Origin: Jacaranda mimosifolia
Lineage: Eukaryota; Streptophyta; Magnoliopsida; Lamiales; Bignoniaceae
Length of the DNA stretch: 64,000 bases
Direction: 5' to 3'
Assembly (NCBI GenBank): GCA_018894105.1
Contig: CM032133.1
Location: 14,274,501 to 14,338,500, forward strand
Shown: positions 33,447-45,801 of the stretch, piece by piece
Layout: every line of letters starts with the position of its first letter
Position numbering within the stretch: the first letter of the stretch is position 1
The notes under the pieces: model-generated
The model's input: only the letters and a program-made list of their open reading frames with translations
What the model was told of the DNA's origin: nothing
The model's database searches: none
Made by a program: the position numbers and the translations under genes

Positions 33447-35330
33447 AATTAAGTGTACAAAATTTTCACTAAATGCAAGTTCAAATTGTCCACATCAATA
33501 TATTATTAGTACAAAATATTTTAATTTTTAAAATAAAATTAATTACACATAAAGACTAAAGTTTTTAGAATTTATAAATAATTTTTCTAAAATCTTTTTT
33601 TTCAAAAACAATGTTCTAATAAATAATAACAAAAAATAGAATTAAATTTTTAACCCCCATAATAATACACCGTAATTCATCTTATAATATAAGATAAAAT
33701 AAATAATTTTTGTATATACTATTTAGACACAAAATGGAGGGAGTGGCAAAATTTTAGAGGGAATAAAAAAATAATAGGGGAATTCATTTTTGGAGGAAAA
33801 CTTATTTTTTTTAAGGAAATATAATACATAGACCAACTAATTCTTAAAAACAACTTGTTCAGATTCATAAAAGTTAATAATCATTAAATTTAATAATATA
33901 TTTTATGTTAATATTTTTTTGCACTATATTAGACCATGAAAGTTATCTTCATTTTAGCAATTTATAAAGTAAAACATACACACAATTAACATATAGATAT
34001 CTATAAGTTATAAAAATCTTTAACCGACCAATACAATGATTAAAAATTGAAATGTAACATTAACAAGCCTAACTTCAGGGATTGTTTTCTTTTCATTAAG
34101 TATTATGGTAAACTAGATTTCTTTCTTTTCTTTTGCTATTCAAGTATGTAACCTTTAATTATTTATTTTAAGGAGCTTTTAGAATTTTCTAGAAGAATAT
34201 TGTAATGAATGATAATAAAAAATTAAATTCTTAAGCACCAAAATTTACAAGTCCAAATTATATGTTATTTAACTATTTTAACTATAATAGAAAGTCATTT
34301 AATAATTTAAAAAATTATATGTCAATTCATCATATAATCTAAGATAAAAAAAATTAAGTTTATTATAAATTATGTATACAAAAAAAATGGAGGATCTAAA
34401 ATTTAAAGGAATTGAAAAAAATGAAGAGAATTCATTATTTTTAGTGGGAATCAAATTTTTGAAAGAAATTAAATTAAATTGTTATGTCAAACTAATAATA
34501 AAAACAATTGTTAACATTTTTTATGGCCCAAATTTTGGAGGGAATACAAAGTTGGAGGGAAACAGAATTGCATTGCTATCCAAATTCATTAAATAAATTT
34601 ATACATATGTATAAAATAAGAATATATGAAATAATGAGAAATAATGATAAATTTATATGTGTATAAAATGAGAAATATATGATGAATCTTCTTTAAATTT
34701 TATTGAAATTTATATATATGTATATATATACTATATATGTATATAAGTACGAATAAAAAATTATATTATATATATTTTTATAAATATTAACTATTTTTTA
34801 ATTCGGAATGAATAAATAGAAAAAAATAGATAAAATAAAAGTAATTTAAATTTTATTTATAAATTTATATATATGGTTATTATATATATGTGAATAAGTA
34901 TAAATAAAAAAATAAGTATACATGTATGAATAATTAGAAAGAAAAAAGATAAAAATAAAAATTATTTAAAATTTTATAGATAAATTTATATATGTAAATA
35001 TCTAAAAAATGAGAATATATGAAATAATGAGAAATGAGAAATGAGAAATAATGATAAATTTATATATATGCATAAAATGAGAAATATATGAAATAAGGAG
35101 AAGAGAAAATTGAGAATAAAAAGAAAAAAAAAGAAGAAAAAAAATAAAAAAAATAAAATATGATGATAAAAAGTTATTTAAATTGAATTGTAAATATGTG
35201 AAATGATTAAGTGTAAATTGGTCTTTTTATATTAAAATTATATTAAATGGGCAACAAATATGGAAGGCGATATGGTGTGCGTGGTTTTATAAAATATAAA
35301 GAAGTTATTTTGTGTGTGTGTGTGTGTGTA
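33447..35330 (+). repeat. Large direct duplication inside the CACTA element, copy 2
   Basis: Partner of 29880-31480, about 3.57 kb downstream. Contains the matching open frame at 34372-34596. The two peptides align over about 69 residues (both contain GPNFGGNTKLEGN). A TG microsatellite sits near 35311-35330. Confidence 0.8.
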
Positions 35331-35389
35331 TATATATATTCACAGTAGGGTTTGAAATTAAAACAAATATTTGAAATAATTATTTTTAA

Positions 35390-36060
35390 TCAAATTAGTA
35401 AGTTGGATTGGGTGGATTTGAAAAGTTGTAAAAGCACAATTAATTAATTTTTTATGTTAATGTCAGATCCAATTCATTTTGAAATCCAATTCACTAATTT
35501 ATTAAGAGAATTATTAAAGCTCAATTAATGAAAAGAAAGTTGGTAAAGCCCAATTAATGAATTCTTCAAATTAGTATGAAGCCCAATTTGCCAATTCACT
35601 AAAATATTAGTTAAGCCCAATTAGTTTAAAAAAAAAAAAAAAGTTGTTCAACACAAAGCAATCAATTATTTAAACTAATGTGAAGCCCAATTAATAAAAA
35701 AATAAGCTCAGTTCCTTGAAGAAAGCTTGATTCATCATTTACCTCACTTCAAATTTGTTCAAGACCAACTCTTAAAATGAAGCCTAATTCGCTACTTAAT
35801 TTACTATAAATTTGGTCAAATCTATTTCATAAATGAAAACTCCTAATTCATTGAATAATTCACAAAAAAGTTATAATGCCTAATATTTTAAAGAAATTAC
35901 CCCAACTAATGGATTATTCACTTCAAATTTCTTCAAGCTCATTCTTTAAAATAAAATTCGATTCAGTAATAATTCACTAAAAAATTGATTAAGCCCAATT
36001 AACAAATTCTTTATATTATTGCGAAGTCCATTTTTTGAAGAAAAGCCCAACCTACAAGTA
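35390..36060. repeat. Degenerate AGCCCAATT repeats
   Basis: Five exact AGCCCAATT words and many near matches are spaced irregularly, each followed by AATTCACTAA-like sequence. Looks like an eroded tandem array. Confidence 0.6.
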
Positions 36061-36089
36061 TTAGTAAAAGTTGAATTTAATATTCATTT

Positions 36090-36480
36090 ATAATTAGTAA
36101 CAAAAATCATTGTTACCATATGCGTACAATTGATATTTAGAGGGAATGAATTTTGGAGGGAAGTTACTTAAAGTTTAGTAACTAAAAACTTTTTTATAAT
36201 ATTTTTTATTTGTAACAAATATTTTGTTGTTACAAAAGGTACCAAATTTTGTTACAAATATATCTTCTTATTTGACGAAAAATATTATATGTAACAAAAT
36301 AATATTTTCCGTAACGAATTATTATTTAGTTACGAATATAAAAGATTTAAGGTAACAAAACTTTTACTTTGTTACTCAAGAAAATGTTATTTGTAACAAA
36401 AAATCAATTTTGTTACAATAAATCTAACATATGTAACGAATTTTACCTTTGTTACCAAAATTTTTGTTACGTGAAGTGCA
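36090..36480. repeat. CACTA subterminal repeats, right
   Basis: About seventeen GTTAC or GTAAC pentamers in both orientations, matching the array at the left end. Confidence 0.8.
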
Positions 36481-36672
36481 ATTTTTTGTAGTGCGCCATT
36501 AAGGTAAGAAGTTGTTATATTATTTGTTACATTAGTAAGACATTTTACTTTTGGGTTTTCTTGATAAAATTTAGATTTTTTTCAGTTTTTCACTCTTCTT
36601 GTAAAATTTTTATATATTCCATGCATATATACTCTACTATTATCTATTATATATGTAGTTGTTAATTTTTTA

Positions 36673-37905
36673 GGCCATGTTTGATTCAAAATTTTGATAA
36701 TATTGGCTATTATAGTAGTGGGATTAAAATGAGATATTAGCCACCACCCATATATTTAGTTGATCGTTTGATACATAAGATTTCAGTTGAAGATTAGACA
36801 CCACCCAATGACACTCCCAATGTAGTCTCCCCTTTGTTAAGCATCACTATAAATTATATGCCCATTTTGCCTTTTGTCACTTCACTCATCCCCATATATA
36901 TATATATTTACATATATGAAAATATTAAAATTTTACTAGTTAAAATTTTTTAAACCTATGTTTACAAATTTAATTAAACTAATTCACTCAAATGAATTAA
37001 ATTTAATTAAATATTTTTATGTTATTACTAAATAATTCAATTATATTGAATAATGCAATTTAAATTAATTAAATTTACTTATTGATTAAATAATGTATTA
37101 ATTATATTTAATATTTAATGTATTAATAAAATATTACATTTATTCATTTAATAAATAACTTAAGTAACCTTCTTCAAAAAATATTCTTCATTAAATATTA
37201 ATCTTCATATTTATTTAAAATTATAATAAAAAATTGATTATAGGGTGATATTTATTTAATAATCTATTAAGTATAAGAAATTAATATTGATATTCTTAAA
37301 GTAATTGTTGAGAGAATTAATTAAATTTGAGTAAAATTATTTGATTATTACTAAGTAATTTATTTACTAAATAATGTATTAATTAAATAATGAGTTAAAT
37401 TAAGTAAATTACAATTTATTAAGTCTTATATATAAAAATTATTAAAAATATATTTTATTTAAATAAATAACTAAGTTTTATGTATACATAAATCATAAGT
37501 AATAAATAGTTAAATAATTATATTTTAATTATATTAAAACTTAAGATTTACTTAGTTCCTATAATATCAACTAAAACAAGTGATGTTGGGTGGAGTGGAG
37601 CCAAAGAAGCTGAGATATTGAATTGTCATTAGAATTGCGATGACAAGAGGACAAAAAAGAGTAATTCACTTGTTTAGATGTTGAGGATAAATTGAGATTT
37701 TAACTAGAAAATGGACAACAAAATTGGGCGCTATTATCCAATCGCAGCCCAAGTGTAGCTACTTGAATAGAGCTCAATCCAGTGAACAGTGCGGACCAAA
37801 GATTATAGTGGTGCCAGCTCGCAAATCTTGTTGTACATATCAAACAGGTGACTGAATGAGATTAGCCCATGGTTTAGTGGCTAATAACTGAAATCAAATG
37901 CGCCC
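36673..37905. mobile_element. PIF/Harbinger-like non-autonomous element
   Basis: The left end GGCCATGTTTGATTC and reversed right end GGGCGCATTTGATTTC form terminal repeats. TTA duplications lie at 36670-36672 and 37906-37908. Further inside, GAGATATTAGCCACCACCC and the reverse of GAGATTAGCCCATGG extend the inverted similarity. No transposase. It sits in the 5' region of the hAT transposase. Confidence 0.7.
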
Positions 37906-38097
37906 TTAGTTTATTGTATAGCTGTTAATGAATGTGGGCCAAAATTCAAAAATTAGAAGTATGTTGGGTGGAGGGTTTGTTGAATGAGGGTTTATATATG
38001 AAAGAATTGTTTCTTTTATTTTTATTTTCCCTCTTTTTCATGAATGAATTTGGTTCTTTAAATTTGTTATCTTATTCTTTTTGTTTATTGTAGATGT

Positions 38098-41000
38098 CAC
38101 AAATTCGTGAAGTGCCTCATTTGAGTGAATCTTAAAGTGATTCAACTAATTCAGAAGCTAAACCCATAACATCTAAAGAGGTTAGCAACTTAGCATCACT
38201 CTATTAGTTTTTTAAATTGATATATAATACAAATGAGCATCAAATATAGAAAAATTAATTTTTGTTAATTGCATTTGTAGGGACCCATCTGAATTAGAGG
38301 ATCCTCTCAAAGTCAAATGGAAAGTGATAATCCAAAAACAAAAAGAAAGGTTAAGGAGTTGACTTTTGCTAATCCAATTGATGAGGAATAATTGGGCTTG
38401 TTAGATGATTTGAAGTTTAGTTTCAATGATGAGAATGATTATATAACTCGAGGTTTAGAGGGGCCTGCTGAAGATGAAACTTCTATTGATGAGAATGTAA
38501 ATGAGGAAGAACTCAAGTGCTATATAGGCATTATTAATCATGTAAGAAAAAACCTTATGAACTTGCAACTAGACTAAAGATTTTGAATTATCAACCAGTT
38601 TGAAAAGGGTTAGAGTATGTGTGTGTGGGGGGTGGGGGGGAGTATAGGAATTTGATCGAGAAAAAATTAGAGGCGCATTGTCTCATTGGTTCATTGTTTA
38701 TGAGATGCCATTTAGGACAGTAGAGAAAGAGAGATTTCGGCATTTCATGTCGACTGTATGTCCTCAATTTTCTATTATATCTAGAAGGACTATAACTAGA
38801 GATATTTTCAAGATGCATATGAATAAAAAGTCTAGGTTGAAGTCCTTCAATGCCACACATGCATAGAAGGTTTGCATCACCACTGACACATGGACCCCGA
38901 TTCAAAAAGTTAATTATATGTGTCTTATTGTGCATTTTATTGATAATGATTGGAATTTGGTGAAGAAGATTTTGAATTTTTGTCCTATTTCTGGTCATAA
39001 AAGTGAGGATGTGGGGAAGAATGTTGCTACATGCTTGAATGATTGGGGTATTGATAAAATCTTTATTGTCATTGTGGATAATGCTTCAACAAATGATGGG
39101 GCAATTGCTTATTTGAAAAAGAAATTTGATGGTTGATCAGATAGTATGGTTTTGGTTGGTAAATATATGCACATATCGTTAATCTTGTTGTGCATGATGG
39201 TTTAAGTGGAAAAGACGAAAGCATGGTTATTATTTGCGTTAGAGGTAGGGGTATAAACGAATATTAAACGGATCAATACATTATTTTCATATTCGTATCC
39301 GTTTAACTTACCGAATATTTGGATACATATATGAATTTGATGTATATTTAAAAATGATATCCGTATTCGTATTCGTCGGATGTCAGTCAAATTCGGATAT
39401 ATCTGTATTCGGTTATAATTATTTCAGATACATCCATATTTGATTAAACAAATCCATATTTGATTTTTTTTTTAATTTCATTTTTGATGATAATTATTTA
39501 GACATCTATTTATGAATATCCAAATACATGAATCTATGAGCCATAATAAATACATAGTTTTAATTAATAAAAGGAACTGTACAATTTCATTAAAAAGAAA
39601 GCAATCAAATAAATAACATAATTTTTAATTAATAGTTTACTTTATAATTAATTATTAGTGCTAATTAATTTAATAATGGCATTTAACTATATTAATTATG
39701 AAGTCAACCAATAATAATTATGTTGATTAATTTTATTCTTCAATTTTTTTCTCTATATTACAATAATTTTTTAAATTTATTATTTTTTTTCCTAATTCTT
39801 CAATTATAATTTATATATACATGCGTATATGGATTATGATATTTTTATTTAAAAATATAAATAATATATTATTTAATAAATACATATTTAAATGGATATT
39901 AAATGGATTGGATACACATTTACCATATTCGTAGTTTATAATCGGATATCTACTAATCGAATATTGATAATATCATCCTTAAATGGATGCGGATAAATTT
40001 TGTATAAATGGATACGAATGCGAACGGTAAATAAATTTTTGAATATCCATTTACAGCCTTAAGTAGAGAGGCTGTTAGATATATAAGAGTATATGTGGCT
40101 AGGTACAAAAAATCCAAATATTTTGCGAAATTTCAAAAATTGGAATCAAACAAGATGTTGTCACCAGTACCTACTAGGCAGAACTCTACATATTTGATGT
40201 TGGATGCCGTTTTGTCTCTTAGGAAGGCCTTTGAAGCATATGATGATAGTGACCATGCATTTAGTATTGATCTTGAGGCTAGGGTTCCTTCACATTTTGA
40301 TTGGTAAAGGGTAAAATTGTTGTTGAAGTTTTTGTGCATTTTTTTCGTCTCACTTTGAAAATTTTAGATTTTTGTCACATCAAATGTTGTATTCAAAGAA
40401 ATAAGTGCAATTAACAGGCTTCTTTTGAGGTGGAGTGGAAGTGTGACATTAAATGGAGAGAGATGGCAAATAAAATAAAATAAAATAAATGAATGAAAGT
40501 ATGATAAATATTAGGGATCAATTACAAAAATCAACAAGATTTTATATTATGCAATGATCCTTGATCCTACTTTGAAGATGGAGTTCATCGAGTTCAAATT
40601 TGAAAGAATGTATCCAAATATTGTAACATGTGATATTCCATCTAGTAGAGACATGAAAAAAGAAGTCAGGAATGAATTTGATGAGTTATTCAAAGGGTAT
40701 AAGAAAATGTAAGCCCATGCAATCCCAACAAGTCCTAATGCTAAAATAAGTGGTGAAAGTTCATGTGCTAGGTACCATTTAAGTGAGGAGGATGGAGGAG
40801 CTTATGATTTATTTGATGAGTTTGACAAGATGAAAAGTAAAAAGAAAGGTAAGCAAGGGAAGACTAAGTTGGAGAAATATTTGCAAGAGAAGTGTGAAGA
40901 GGGTGGAGATGGTTTTGACATATTAAAATGGTGGAAAGCATGGGCTCATCAATTTTCTATACTTTCTAGTGTGACTCGTGATATATTAGCAATGCCGGTC

Positions 41001-41315
41001 TCCACAGCTGCTTCAGAGGTTGCTTTTAGCACTGAATGGAGTGTTCTTGATGTAATTAGGAGTTCTTTATCTCCTAAAATAGCTCAAGCTCTTACTTATG
41101 CTCAAGAATGGTTTCGCTTGGTTTCAAAATCAATCAATGTGGAGGAGGATTTGTGTGAGTTGGAAACTTTTGAGCAAGGTAACTTAACTAATTTAATTTG
41201 TTTATTGTTTTTATTTTTTTATACTATATCTTTTCATTACTGCCTTTATAATCTTCTTTCTATTCTTGTAGAGTTGGCACAAATGGAGGCCAATACATCC
41301 ATCCTTGATGTTTGA
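38098..41315 (+). pseudogene. hAT transposase (RICESLEEPER-like), broken
   Basis: hAT transposases cut and paste DNA with an RNase H-like fold and dimerise through a C-terminal domain. Visible in order: MSQIREVPHLSES then a stop; an acidic segment at 38392-38577; LSHWFIVYEMPFRTVEKERF (38680); VCITTDTWTPIQKVNYMCLI (38872); VDNASTNDGAIAYLKKKFDG (39075-39136); HIVNLVVHDGLSGKD (39172); PTRQNSTYLMLDAVLSLRKA (40170); AMILDPTLKMEFIEF (40553); and the dimerisation block MPVSTAASEVAFSTEWSVLD (40993), RSSLSPKIAQALTYAQEWF (41060). A clean intron (41179-41271) joins FEQ to ELAQMEANTSILDV and the stop. Stops, frameshifts and the MITE at 39246-40061 disable it. I see no BED zinc finger. Confidence 0.85.
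39246..40061. mobile_element. hAT-like MITE inside the hAT transposase
   Basis: The left end TAGGGGTATAAACGAATATT and reversed right end TAAGGCTGTAAATGGATATT agree at about 14 of 20 bases. Subterminal GGATACGAATNCG words appear at both ends. Flanks GTTAGAGG and GTAGAGAG are an imperfect duplication. Transposase coding resumes on the right side. Confidence 0.6.
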
Positions 41316-41805
41316 GCACTTGAATGGAATGCAAGAATGCATTTGAGATTTTTTGTGAATGTTGATGACTTGATATCATGTTTAAGTGAATTATGTGATT
41401 TGATTTTTGGATTGTTGAAAGGATGTTGAGTTTGGAAAGTGGATTTGATGTTAAGAATTTGGATTGTGAGGATGTAATTTGAATTGATGCTTGGTGTTGT
41501 AATTTGTATAATGGTTTGTGGAAGTTGTTTTTTTCACTTTCGAGTTTGGAGTTGAGCAATTTGAATATTTGATTTAAGCAATTTATAATTTGTTTTCAAC
41601 TTGTATAACAATTTGTGTTTGTAATTTGCTTGGAGAGTTGGAGTTAATTTCATTTAGTTCTACGTGTGCCAAATACAAATTCACATTTCCAAACTCACAT
41701 TTTCAAATTCATAATTCACATTAAATTTTTTTTTTATTTCGGATGACCAAGTATCCAATTCGATCATCTCAAACTCGGTCGTTTTGGTCTGATGCCTGCC
41801 CCTAC

Positions 41806-42065
41806 TTGTTAGAGAATAAGATCACTAAGGGCTTGGCATAGAGGAATTTATGAGATAGCTAGAGTGGTATGTCGTAGATGGAGTTTCTCTAAGCTTATGG
41901 TGGTGTATATTATATGTCTTTTGAGTTAAGGTCCATGGTAACCTTGTGCACCTGTCCTTATGTTTTGATTCATATACCGACTACTTAGTGAGTCACCAAG
42001 CACATGTTTAGGTATGAACTACTGATGCAAGGAAGGTTATGAGGACTAATAGAGGACACCAACTT
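41806..42065 (+). repeat. Copia LTR fragment, right half (after the hAT element)
   Basis: Starts with the TTGTTAGA duplication and continues GAATAAGATCACTAAGGGCT, homologous to GAATAGGTTCCCTGAAGACC in the next LTR at about 42440. Together with 25566-25936 it forms one interrupted LTR. Confidence 0.78.
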
Positions 42066-43062
42066 TGTTGGAATAGTACCCTACAAGTCAATTGGATTGG
42101 CATGTAAAACTACTCCACTTGTGATACAATCTTTATTGAATGATATTCATATTAAAATAGCCGTCCTTATCTTATGCTTTTTACTCTTCACTTGCATTTG
42201 ATTGAAGCCCCTAAATCATACAAAACTATAGGACTTGGTCATGCATATGACGGTGATCATGAAACAAGTCTATACGGTCATAATTTTAAAGTATTCCAAG
42301 TCATATAATATTATGAGATGGGGCATTTAAGATTTGGATAGACTTGCACTGACGATGTATATTCCAAGGGGTTGGATATTGCTCCAGTTCATGGGCAATC
42401 TATGTGAGACATATATGCATATTAGTGGGTGCTTATTAGGAATAGGTTCCCTGAAGACCTGCCCAGAGAATCTACTATATAGCTATAGTGGAAAGTTCTC
42501 CAGCTTACGATAGTGCATATAATTAGTTCTTGGAGCTGAGGATCCATAGTAACCTTGTGTTTGGGTCCTTATACTTTAACTTTTTCCCAACTACATAGCA
42601 GGTCATATGGGGTTTAGATTAGGCATGAGCTACTTAAGCATGGAGGTTTGTGAGATTTAAGATGGGATCTATCTCCTTGTTGTTGTGAGGAACGAGCGCA
42701 TCTCCTATGTATTGTATAATGATTGATTCCAAGAAATCCTTGTGCAAGGTAGTATGACAATTTGGAAGAGGGGTTTTCCAATGTTGAGGTCATAAAGGAG
42801 AATTGAACATTGGATATAGAGACATAGTTATCAAGGCTACTAGGGAGCTGACAAATATCTTGTCCTAGACTTCTTTCGGGAGATAGGAGATAGAAGGACT
42901 ATATTTGCATGGTAAGTGTACACTATAATAGTTCATCAAGAAATAATTCATTCATTTAATTAGTTGGGCTCCATGGGCTTGTTGCTAGACATCGACCATG
43001 GAGATTAGGTACTCTTCAATTAATAGAGATTAACTGGAAGAGTTATCAATTTAAAGAGTTTA
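42066..43062 (+). repeat. Left LTR of Copia-1, truncated
   Basis: Begins TGTTGGAATAGTACC and matches 45802 onward for about 1 kb, then changes abruptly into internal coding sequence near 43062. The second half of the LTR and the primer site are gone. Confidence 0.8.
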
Positions 43063-45768
43063 AGAATGGTTCTTTAGTTGCAATAGATACACTTAGTAAT
43101 GGATTATACATTTTGGAATCTCAACCATCACTTATACACATTCAACAAAGTAATAAAATAAAATTAGATAAACAAGAAAGTGCCATTTTATGGCATGCAA
43201 GACTTGGACAAATTTCCAAAAATAGGATGAACAAGATAGAAGCCCTCAAACCACTAAATATAGTAGCATAGAGGATCTTCCTACTTGTAAATCTAATTTA
43301 AAAGAAAAAATAACCAAGGCTTCTTTTGTAGAACAAACAGAGCAAACCATAAGTCCTTTGGATTTGATCCATACGGACGTTTGTGAACCACTAAGAGTTA
43401 GTGCTAGAGGAGGTTATTCTTACTTAATCATCTTCACCGATGATCATACTTGGTTTGGACATGTGTATCTTATGAAGTACAAGTTCGAAGCTTTTGAAAA
43501 GTTCAAGGAGTATAGGAATGAAGTAGAAAAGCAACAATGACTTAGTATTAAGGCTTTTCCATCAGATTGAGGAAGGGGACCAATTTCTTGGATTATCTAA
43601 AATAGAATAGAATTATCTCACAATAGACTCCACTTAGCACACTCCAACATAATAGAGTAGCTGAGAGAAGAAACCGCACCTTGTTGGACATGGTATGTTC
43701 CATGATGAGCTTCACCAATGTTCCTATATCCTTTTGGGGATATGTCCTTGAGACGGCGGCTAGGCAACTAAATGTAGTCTCATCAAAGTTGGTACCAAAG
43801 ACACTGCATGAGTGTGGTATGGCAAAGCACCCTTTTACTCCTATTTAAGAGTTTGAGGGTCTCCCACATAGATCGAGAGACTAGTGGGAGACAACTTGGA
43901 TGTAAGATTCACTTTCTGCAAGTTTGTGGGATACCCAACAGAGTTTTTAGGGTATTATTTCTATGATGTCTCAGAACAAAATATGTTTGTTTTGAGGAAT
44001 GCCACCTTTTTTAAAAAGGAGTTTCTATTAAATAGAAATGACATTATCATTGAACTTGATGAAGTTCAAAATAATAATATTATCCCACAGGTGGTAGAAA
44101 TAATAGAGCATCCCGAGGCTAGCACACAACCTCTTAGAAGATTGGATTGAATCAAGAAGGAACCCGAAAGGTTCAATTTTCTTCATGAGATTGTGCAAAC
44201 GGATAGTGATTCGAAGAACTATGATGAAGCTATGTTAGACATAGATTCAAGACATTAGCTTGAAGCCATGAAATCCGAAATAGATTCTATGTACTCTAAC
44301 AAAGTATGGACTTTGGTAGATCCATCGGAGGTATAGTACCCATTGGTTGCAAGCGGATTTACAAACAAAAGCTAGGAGTTGATGGAGAGGTGGTGACCTT
44401 TAAGGTTAGACTAGTGACAAAAGGTTATAGTCAAAGACCCGGTATTGATTCTGAAGAAATCTTTTCACCAGTCACTATGCCTAAGTCCATTAGGATTATG
44501 CTTGCTATAGCCGTTTATTACGATTATGAAATATGGCAAATGGATGTAAAGACTGCTTTTCTCAATGGAAACATTGAAGAAGAAATCTATATGGAACCAC
44601 CACAAGGTTTTACATCCAAAGTGAGTGAGCAAAAGGTTGACAAACTCTAAAGATCTATTTGTGGACTAAAGCAAGCATCCCGAAGTTGGAACATGCATTT
44701 TGATAAGACAGTCAAATCGTTTGCCTTTATCAAAAATGTGTTTGAGCCTTGTGTATATAAAAAGGCTAATAGGAGTTCAATACAGTTATTGTGCTTTATA
44801 TCGATGACATTCTTCTAATTAGGAATGAGAGAGACGGGTTAGAGTGTATTAAAGCATGGTTATCTTTGCAATTCTCTATCAAAGATTTAGGGGAAACGTC
44901 CTACGTATTGGGAATATGGATCTATAGAGATAGATCAAAGAGGATGTTGGGGCTCTTCCAAATCGGGTACATTGACAATATACTAAAGAGGTTTAGTATA
45001 GAAGAATCCAATAAGGGATTCCTCCCAATGGGACGTGGTCTTCGTCTCTCCAAGTTTATGGCCCCTAAGACTAAAGACAAGAGAGAAAGAAAGTCCTATA
45101 TACCTTATGCATCCACCATAGAGAGCATAATGTACGCCATTCAATGTACAAGACTAGATGTAGCACATGCTCTAAGTGTACGAACCGCTTTTAATCCAAA
45201 CTCGGTAAGAGTCATTGGAAGGCTGTAAAAGTAATCCTAAAGTACTTAAGAAGAACTAAGGATTTGTTCTTGGTTTATGGCAATAGAGAATTGAAACTTG
45301 AAGGGTTTTTAGACTCTAGTTTCTAATCCAATGAAGATGACCTTAAATCCACCTAAAGATTTGATTTATATTTTGCCTAAATGGCGACACAATAAGTTGA
45401 AAGAGTTCCAAATAAGACACCACCACCGACACTACCACTGAGGCAGAATATATTACAAGTTCGAAAACCACAAAGAAACGTGTTTGGATGAAAAACTTCA
45501 TCCAAGTGTTGGATGTAGTGCCTAGTATTGTAGAGCTAATTGTTGTCTATTGTGATAACAATGGAGCCATTGTGCAAGCAAAAGAGCTGAGGTCTCATCA
45601 ACGATCCAAGCACATTTTTAGGCATTATCACTTGATCTATGAGATCATTGATAGAGGTAACATCCGAGTGGATAGGGTAGCCTTATAGGAGAATATAGCA
45701 AATCCACTGACTGAACTCCTCATGTGAAAAGTCTCTGAAGGACATCTTGAGAAGATGGGCCTTAAAAC
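43063..45768 (+). pseudogene. Copia-1 polyprotein remnant (integrase, RT, RNase H)
   Basis: Ty1/copia order is kept: pre-integrase (ILWHARLGQISKNRMNKIEA, 43189), integrase core start (LDLIHTDVCEPLRVSARGGY, SYLIIFTDDHTWFGHVYLMK, 43358), an integrase segment after a gap (43620-43860, QQNGVAERRNRTL-like in broken frames), post-integrase block (GYYFYDVSEQNMFVLRNATF, 43940), reverse transcriptase (KVRLVTKGYSQRPGID and WQMDVKTAFLNGNIEEEIYM, 44306-44650; catalytic LYIDDILLI at 44793), and RNase H end (VYCDNNGAIVQAKELRSHQR, 45548; NPLTELLM). At least eight stops or frameshifts and missing gag/protease make it inactive. The YIDD catalytic motif itself is intact. Confidence 0.85.
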
Positions 45769-45786
45769 TATAGGGAATTGGCTTTA

Positions 45787-45801
45787 GGGCAAGTGAGAGA
45801 T
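45787..45801 (+). other. Polypurine tract of Copia-1
   Basis: GGGCAAGTGAGAGAT immediately before the LTR start TGTTTGAATAG, the usual copia arrangement (AGTGGGAGATTGTTGG-like). Confidence 0.7.

Larger units (their letters stand above)
26250..36493. mobile_element. CACTA (En/Spm-type) transposon, non-autonomous, 10.2 kb
   Basis: The left terminus CACTACAACAAATTACACTT pairs with CACTACAAAAAATTGCACTT from the reverse strand of the right terminus (18 of 20). The 3-bp duplication CGC is present at 26247-26249 and 36494-36496. Both ends have dense GTTAC/GTAAC subterminal motifs. No TnpD/TnpA-like transposase frame is visible; the inside holds GC-rich tandem repeats, a SINE-like head, another CACTA piece and a direct duplication. 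Orientation is unknown. Confidence 0.85.
25937..41805 (+). mobile_element. hAT transposon, 15.9 kb with nested insertions
   Basis: The left end CGGGGTAGGCAT and the reverse complement of the right end GTAGGGGCAGGCAT form short terminal repeats. Perfect 8-bp duplications TTGTTAGA flank it, and the interrupted copia LTR reads through when the element is removed. It carries a hAT transposase pseudogene on the plus strand near its right end. Removing the CACTA (26250-36493), PIF-like (36673-37905) and hAT-MITE (39246-40061) insertions with their duplications leaves about 3.56 kb. The left terminal repeat seems to lack one A compared with CAGGG/TAGGG ends of Ac-like elements. Confidence 0.78.

Noticed and set aside
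39202..39390. 62-codon minus-strand frame rich in Ile-Arg
   Set aside because: It reads the subterminal GGATACGAAT words of the MITE.
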